NCBI GenBank assembly: GCA_003244125.1 | Contig: QHBL01000410.1 | Span: 1 to 7,399, forward strand | Reading direction: 5' to 3' | Length of the DNA stretch: 7,399 nucleotides | Origin: Chthoniobacterales bacterium | GTDB taxonomy: Bacteria > Verrucomicrobiota > Verrucomicrobiae > Chthoniobacterales > UBA10450 | Shown here: piece by piece, positions 4,116-7,399 of the stretch | How the letters are laid out: every line of letters starts with the position of its first letter | How positions within the stretch are numbered: position 1 is the stretch's first letter | Program-made: the position numbers and the translations under genes | Notes under the pieces: generated by a model | Told to the model about the DNA's origin: nothing | Seen by the model: only the letters and a program-made list of their open reading frames with translations | Database searches by the model: none

Positions 4116-6349
4116 CTGCGCGCCTGCCAGCCTCCACCGCGAAACTGGATCTCGACCGCGCCGGATTGATCCTGCCGAATCAATTTGATCCCGCGTTCCG
4201 CAACATCGCTCGCCCATTCCCCGGAAACATTTTCCGCAAACGGTGACGGACGCGAGCTTGCAATGATGAGCGCCGGCCGAACTGCGTCGAGGAACTCAGG
4301 CGTTCCGGAGCCGCCGTCGTGATGTTGACCTTTGACCAGGATGTCGCTCTGAAGTTCCTCGCCCGCGCCAAGCAAAGCGGCTTCGGCTTCGTCGCCAGCA
4401 TCGGATTCGAAGAGGACGGATGTTTGGTCATTGATCGTTAGCTGGACAATAAGCGGCGCGTCGTCAGCCGCAGTCACTGTGAGGTTCGCGGGTGGATAAA
4501 GAATGCGCGCTTGAACGTCGTGTCCGAAGACAAGCGCGTCACCGCGACTGACTGAGCGCCGCCTGCTGCGTCCGGCGAGATGCCGTTGCACCGACGAACG
4601 CACCGTCAGCGGATTATCGTAAATTTCGCGAGGGGAAAAATCATCGATGACATCAGACGCGGCGCCGATGTGCTGCGCATCGCCGTGGGTGAGGAGCAGG
4701 CCTTGCAGGCGATTGACGCCGCAATAATGCAGATACGCCTTCAGCGTGCGCTCGTAACTGCGGGCATTGCCGCAATCGATCAGCCACTGATAGCCGTTGG
4801 CTCGCACGTGCGCAGCGCCGCCGGTGCCTTCGTCCAGCACGGTAATGGCGATTGCCGCAGACGGAGTGGACAGATCCCGCAGATAAAAATGCCCGAAAGG
4901 CAGCGCAGCGAAAAGATGCACGAGCGCGAGCACCGCATGTGAGAGCAGCCAGTTGGCGTTATTAAAAATGATCGAGAGCGCTGATGAAAACGGTGCTGCC
5001 ATTAACGAAAGTAGCGCGAGGGCGAGCACGAAATAAGCAATGGGCACAACGGCGAGATTCGCGAAAAGCGACACCGGAGTAATGAGATGGAAATACCAGT
5101 AGATGCAGGGCAGTGAGCCGAGCGAAGCGGCGAGCGAAACGGAACCGCCGCGGGCGATGGCGTCCGAGGTTCTGAGCTGGAGTTTGCGCCACGGACTGAA
5201 CAGCGCGCGCGGGATAAATGGATCGGGCTGGCCGAAGCGACGAAACCAGCGATACATCGGCCGCGCGAAAATGACGATGGCGGCGACGACGCAGAAGGAG
5301 AGTTGGAAACCGCTGGTGAAAAGTTCGTTCGAATCCCAGAGCAAAATGAGAAAGGCAGCGGCGGCGAGACTATTCAGGGCGAAAACTTTTCGATCGAAGA
5401 ACACGCCGGCGATAAGGATGGCGCTCATGAGCGCGGCGCGAATGCTCGCGGTGTGCAGCCCGGTCACAGCGGCGTAGAAGAAAAGCAGTGGAATGATGAG
5501 CGCGGTGGCGAGTTTCTTCGGCACACGCGCAATCGCAGCGACGGTCCAGAGCAGCCACGCGACAATGCCTACGTGCAGGCCCGCGACAGCAAAAAGGTGG
5601 AGCGTTCCGGTTTGTTGAAACGGTTCTTCAATGTCGTCGCGCGTTTGGTGGCGCAGGCCAAGTGACGTGCCGCAAATGAGACCCACCACCTCGGGCGAGT
5701 CTTCGATGCCGCGGCTCAGGGTGCGTTGCATCCAATCGCGCGAAATGGCCGCCGCGCGCAGCACGCAAAAGCCGCCGCGCCGCTGCACGAGGTGGGCATT
5801 CTCTGGAGCACGCACCATCAACGCGCGGGTCACACCGCGCCGGGCAAGAAAAGAGCGCATGTCGAACTCACCGGGATTCCGCGGTGGATCGATCGGCTGC
5901 AACGTTCCGAAGAGCGCCAGCTCGTCGCCGATCTGCGCCTGGCCGCGCCAATGCACGTAGACTGTCGCGGTGGTGCGGAGTTTGTTCGTGTCGCAACGGA
6001 CCTTTTTCAGCTTGAGCGAGAAAGTCGCGACGCCGTTCGGCTCGATCTTCGGTTCGGTTGTGACGACGCCACGCACGCTGGCCGGTCTTATTCCTCCGCC
6101 AACGAACCGCGCCAGCTCATCGGCGGCGGTAGAGGTGATGCGCGAGCTGTGAAGACAAAAGAAGGCGGCAGCGACCACTGAATACACCAGCGACGCCGGA
6201 TGCCAGCGCAGGCAAACGATGGCTGCGCAAAGTGTGAGCGCGATGCTCGCGATGTTCGATGCTGGAAGCCAGTCGGCGGCAATGATGCCGGCTATAGCTG
6301 CCATCGCCAGACCGACGAACGGGTGTCGCTCGCGCCCGAGCCAGGACAT
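4076..6349 (-). CDS. comEC: ComEC/Rec2 family DNA uptake channel protein
   Basis: ComEC forms the inner-membrane channel that moves single-stranded DNA into the cytoplasm during natural transformation. The 757-aa protein has the full three-part layout. An N-terminal DUF4131-type region (about 10-190) contains two or three membrane helices, an OB-like part, and 'PRNPGEFDMRSFLARRGV' at 156-173. The Competence domain (about 220-490) has 'HLFAVAGLHVG' at 251-261 and many membrane helices. A C-terminal metallo-beta-lactamase-like domain (about 500-735) contains 'LLTHGDAQHIGAA' at 552-564 and 'KGQHHDGGSGTPEF' at 673-686. In the first motif His555, Asp557 and His560 are kept, but the Asp before the last His is Gln559, and the later 'GDa' motif reads Ser649-Asp650. 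The start at ATG 6349 precedes a short basic head and the first helix. No comEA or comF lies in the window. Confidence 0.95.
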   Translation of the reverse strand: MSWLGRERHPFVGLAMAAIAGIIAADWLPASNIASIALTLCAAIVCLRWHPASLVYSVVAAAFFCLHSSRITSTAADELARFVGGGIRPASVRGVVTTEPKIEPNGVATFSLKLKKVRCDTNKLRTTATVYVHWRGQAQIGDELALFGTLQPIDPPRNPGEFDMRSFLARRGVTRALMVRAPENAHLVQRRGGFCVLRAAAISRDWMQRTLSRGIEDSPEVVGLICGTSLGLRHQTRDDIEEPFQQTGTLHLFAVAGLHVGIVAWLLWTVAAIARVPKKLATALIIPLLFFYAAVTGLHTASIRAALMSAILIAGVFFDRKVFALNSLAAAAFLILLWDSNELFTSGFQLSFCVVAAIVIFARPMYRWFRRFGQPDPFIPRALFSPWRKLQLRTSDAIARGGSVSLAASLGSLPCIYWYFHLITPVSLFANLAVVPIAYFVLALALLSLMAAPFSSALSIIFNNANWLLSHAVLALVHLFAALPFGHFYLRDLSTPSAAIAITVLDEGTGGAAHVRANGYQWLIDCGNARSYERTLKAYLHYCGVNRLQGLLLTHGDAQHIGAASDVIDDFSPREIYDNPLTVRSSVQRHLAGRSRRRSVSRGDALVFGHDVQARILYPPANLTVTAADDAPLIVQLTINDQTSVLFESDAGDEAEAALLGAGEELQSDILVKGQHHDGGSGTPEFLDAVRPALIIASSRPSPFAENVSGEWASDVAERGIKLIRQDQSGAVEIQFRGGGWQARSYSTGEILRKTKR

Positions 6350-6369
6350 TATCCGCAGATCACCGCCCC

Positions 6370-6398
6370 GTTATACCGACCGTCGTTAAATAAGAAAA
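6370..6398 (-). promoter_or_regulatory. Possible comEC promoter (TTTTCT-N17-TATAAC)
   Basis: On the minus strand TATAAC (complement of 6370-6375) is 5/6 to the -10 consensus. With a 17-base spacer the -35 position reads TTTTCT (complement of 6393-6398), only 3/6. The site sits in the AT-richest part of the usp-comEC gap. It would start transcription about 13 bases before the comEC ATG at 6349, so comEC may be expressed apart from usp. Confidence 0.35.
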
Positions 6399-6411
6399 GA
6401 CTTTACTCCGC

Positions 6412-6445
6412 GCGCTGTGAAAAGGCGCTGTAGTTCACGCGCTGT
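6412..6445. repeat. Three short direct repeats of gcgctgt
   Basis: gcgctgt occurs at 6412-6418, 6425-6431 and 6439-6445, at spacings of 13 and 14 bases. The last copy runs into the usp stop codon (6445-6447 on the minus strand). The even spacing suggests a possible protein-binding site upstream of comEC, though a 7-mer of this composition can recur by chance in GC-rich DNA. Confidence 0.3.
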
Positions 6446-7260
6446 CACCGCACCACCCACAGATTGCACGGGATGACATCCACGAGCCACTCCAGGTTCG
6501 TCGGCAATCGACCACGGTTCTTCTGCGGATCGACTGGCACGACAAGCAAATCGGCGTCCACCGATTTGACGAAATCGGCCGCGGCGAAACCGGTGTTGCC
6601 GCGGATGCAGCGCACTTCCACTGGCACATCGGTGTGGCCGAGCTCGAGAACGAAATGCTCCAGCTTTTCCTCCTCATCAAAGTCCTCGGCGGGCGCCTCA
6701 GCATCGGCTTCACGCGCCGCGCGCGCCTGATCAAATGTGGTGATGAGCCGCACAACGAAGACCCGCTCCGATTTCTCGGCCGCGGCCAAATGCAGCGTGC
6801 GCCGGAGTGATTGCGCGCCGTGGTCGGAATATTCCGCTACGAAGACGATGTTGCGCAACGGGGCCGGCTCCCGCGCGGGCCGGGTGAAAAGCATGATCGA
6901 GCTCTGGCCTTCACGCAGCAGCCGCCGCGCGACATTCCCAAGAAAGGGATGGAGCACGACCTCTTTCTCCAGCGCGCCGGCAACGATGAGCTCGACTGCA
7001 TTCTGCTCGAGCACGCGCAAGATTGCCTCCGCCGGATCGCCTTGCTCGTAGTGAATCGCGGAGTCGGGCGGCAGATCGAGCCGCATAAGTGTCTCGCGAA
7101 ATTTCGCCGCCACTTCCGCCGATTGTTCCCCCACGTAAATCAGGCTCAGCTCTGAGGCGAAGCGATCGCGCATCCGTTTGGCCTCTGCCAGCACCTGCTC
7201 GAAGCGCGGCGAAAACGTGCTCGCGACAGCGATGCTGCGGTAAGGCGATGGATCGATCAT
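6445..7260 (-). CDS. Tandem universal stress protein (two UspA domains)
   Basis: The 271-aa product contains two UspA-like alpha/beta domains. Domain 1 (about residues 6-127) starts 'YRSIAVAST', has 'LSLIYVGE' as strand 2, 'GDPAEAILRV' before helix 3, and 'ELIVAGALEKEVVLHPFLGNVARRLLREGQSSIMLF', a variant of the ATP-binding G-x2-G-x9-G[ST] loop with the first glycine and the small-residue end partly kept. Domain 2 (about 135-271) starts 'LRNIVFVAEYSDHG' and ends 'ADLLVVPVD...IPCNLWVV' with no clear nucleotide loop, so it may be structural. An acidic insert (about 184-201, rich in Asp, Glu and Ala) lies between strand 2 and helix 2 of the second domain. Usp proteins support survival under starvation and stress; the target here is unknown. 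The start is ATG 7260; its upstream region is shared with divergent coaD. Confidence 0.85.
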   Translation of the reverse strand: MIDPSPYRSIAVASTFSPRFEQVLAEAKRMRDRFASELSLIYVGEQSAEVAAKFRETLMRLDLPPDSAIHYEQGDPAEAILRVLEQNAVELIVAGALEKEVVLHPFLGNVARRLLREGQSSIMLFTRPAREPAPLRNIVFVAEYSDHGAQSLRRTLHLAAAEKSERVFVVRLITTFDQARAAREADAEAPAEDFDEEEKLEHFVLELGHTDVPVEVRCIRGNTGFAAADFVKSVDADLLVVPVDPQKNRGRLPTNLEWLVDVIPCNLWVVR

Positions 7261-7362
7261 CGCGCGAATGTCCGGCCTGGCGCTCTCACCGGCAACTCGC
7301 TCGCCACGCGTCCGCAGGTTTGGAACTTTTCAAAGCGAACCTCCTCTGCGAATGGTTTGGCC
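7261..7362. promoter_or_regulatory. Divergent spacer between usp and coaD
   Basis: These 102 bases must hold the control signals for both genes if each has its own promoter. A TTGGAA at 7320-7325 (plus) and a TTGAAA (minus, complement of 7329-7334) resemble -35 boxes, but neither has a good -10 at the right distance. No operator, hairpin or Shine-Dalgarno was recognised. Confidence 0.2.
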
Positions 7363-7399
7363 ATGCGGCGCGCAATCTATCCCGGCAGCTTCGATCCGG
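7363..7399 (+). CDS. coaD: Phosphopantetheine adenylyltransferase CoaD, N-terminal fragment
   Basis: The ATG at 7363 opens a frame reading MRRAIYPGSFDP up to the window edge. 'AIYPGSFDP' is the hallmark first strand and nucleotide-binding start of CoaD, normally followed by '[IV]TNGH', which lies outside. CoaD joins 4'-phosphopantetheine with ATP to make dephospho-CoA, the fourth step of CoA synthesis. Only 12 codons are visible, but this motif is specific. A TTG two codons upstream (7357) is a less likely start; the ATG at 7352 is out of frame. No Shine-Dalgarno is seen. The gene is transcribed away from usp. Confidence 0.85.
   Translation, partial: MRRAIYPGSFDP

Noticed and set aside
5103..6181. 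Several plus-strand open frames of 109-151 codons inside comEC
   Set aside because: They are shadows of the comEC coding strand, whose membrane and motif pattern continues unbroken through this region.
1..7399. CRISPR array, transposase, tRNA, rRNA or riboswitch
   Set aside because: No regularly spaced long repeats, no transposase-like protein and no recognisable tRNA or rRNA sequence were seen on either strand.

Overview
This is a GC-rich, gene-dense stretch of bacterial chromosome. The translations look most like Verrucomicrobiota, perhaps a soil Chthoniobacterales-type lineage. That guess rests on the style of the TrmB and ComEC proteins, the near absence of Shine-Dalgarno sequences before starts, and high-GC codon third positions; no database was searched. 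The content is mostly housekeeping. No mobile element, CRISPR array, rRNA or tRNA was seen.

Layout, left end (1-1084): the tail of a YncE-like beta-propeller protein runs in from outside, followed by a spacer with a 12-bp hairpin and a strong extended -10 promoter. That promoter drives a small exported Cys-rich lipoprotein-like protein of unknown function, which is followed by a possible terminator.

Middle left (1085-2777): a 63-aa basic protein is joined by a one-base stop/start overlap to a PolX-like protein that keeps the N-terminal HhH region and the PHP phosphoesterase domain but has no polymerase core. Converging on it from the minus strand is a small alpha/beta protein of unknown function, whose 3' end looks frameshifted.

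Middle (2855-4115): an exported methionine sulfoxide reductase (msrA, minus) diverges from trmB (plus), the tRNA m7G46 methyltransferase. TrmB meets comEC tail to tail with a 40-bp overlap.

Right end (4076-7399): comEC (DNA uptake channel, minus) is preceded by a tandem universal stress protein (minus). The stress protein gene diverges from the first 12 codons of coaD (phosphopantetheine adenylyltransferase), which is cut by the window edge.

The genes form short units rather than one pathway: protein repair in the envelope (msrA), tRNA modification (trmB), DNA uptake (comEC), stress (usp) and CoA synthesis (coaD). The least familiar unit is the coupled small basic protein plus HhH-PHP pair. 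Nothing in the window makes a convincing case for a wholly new system.
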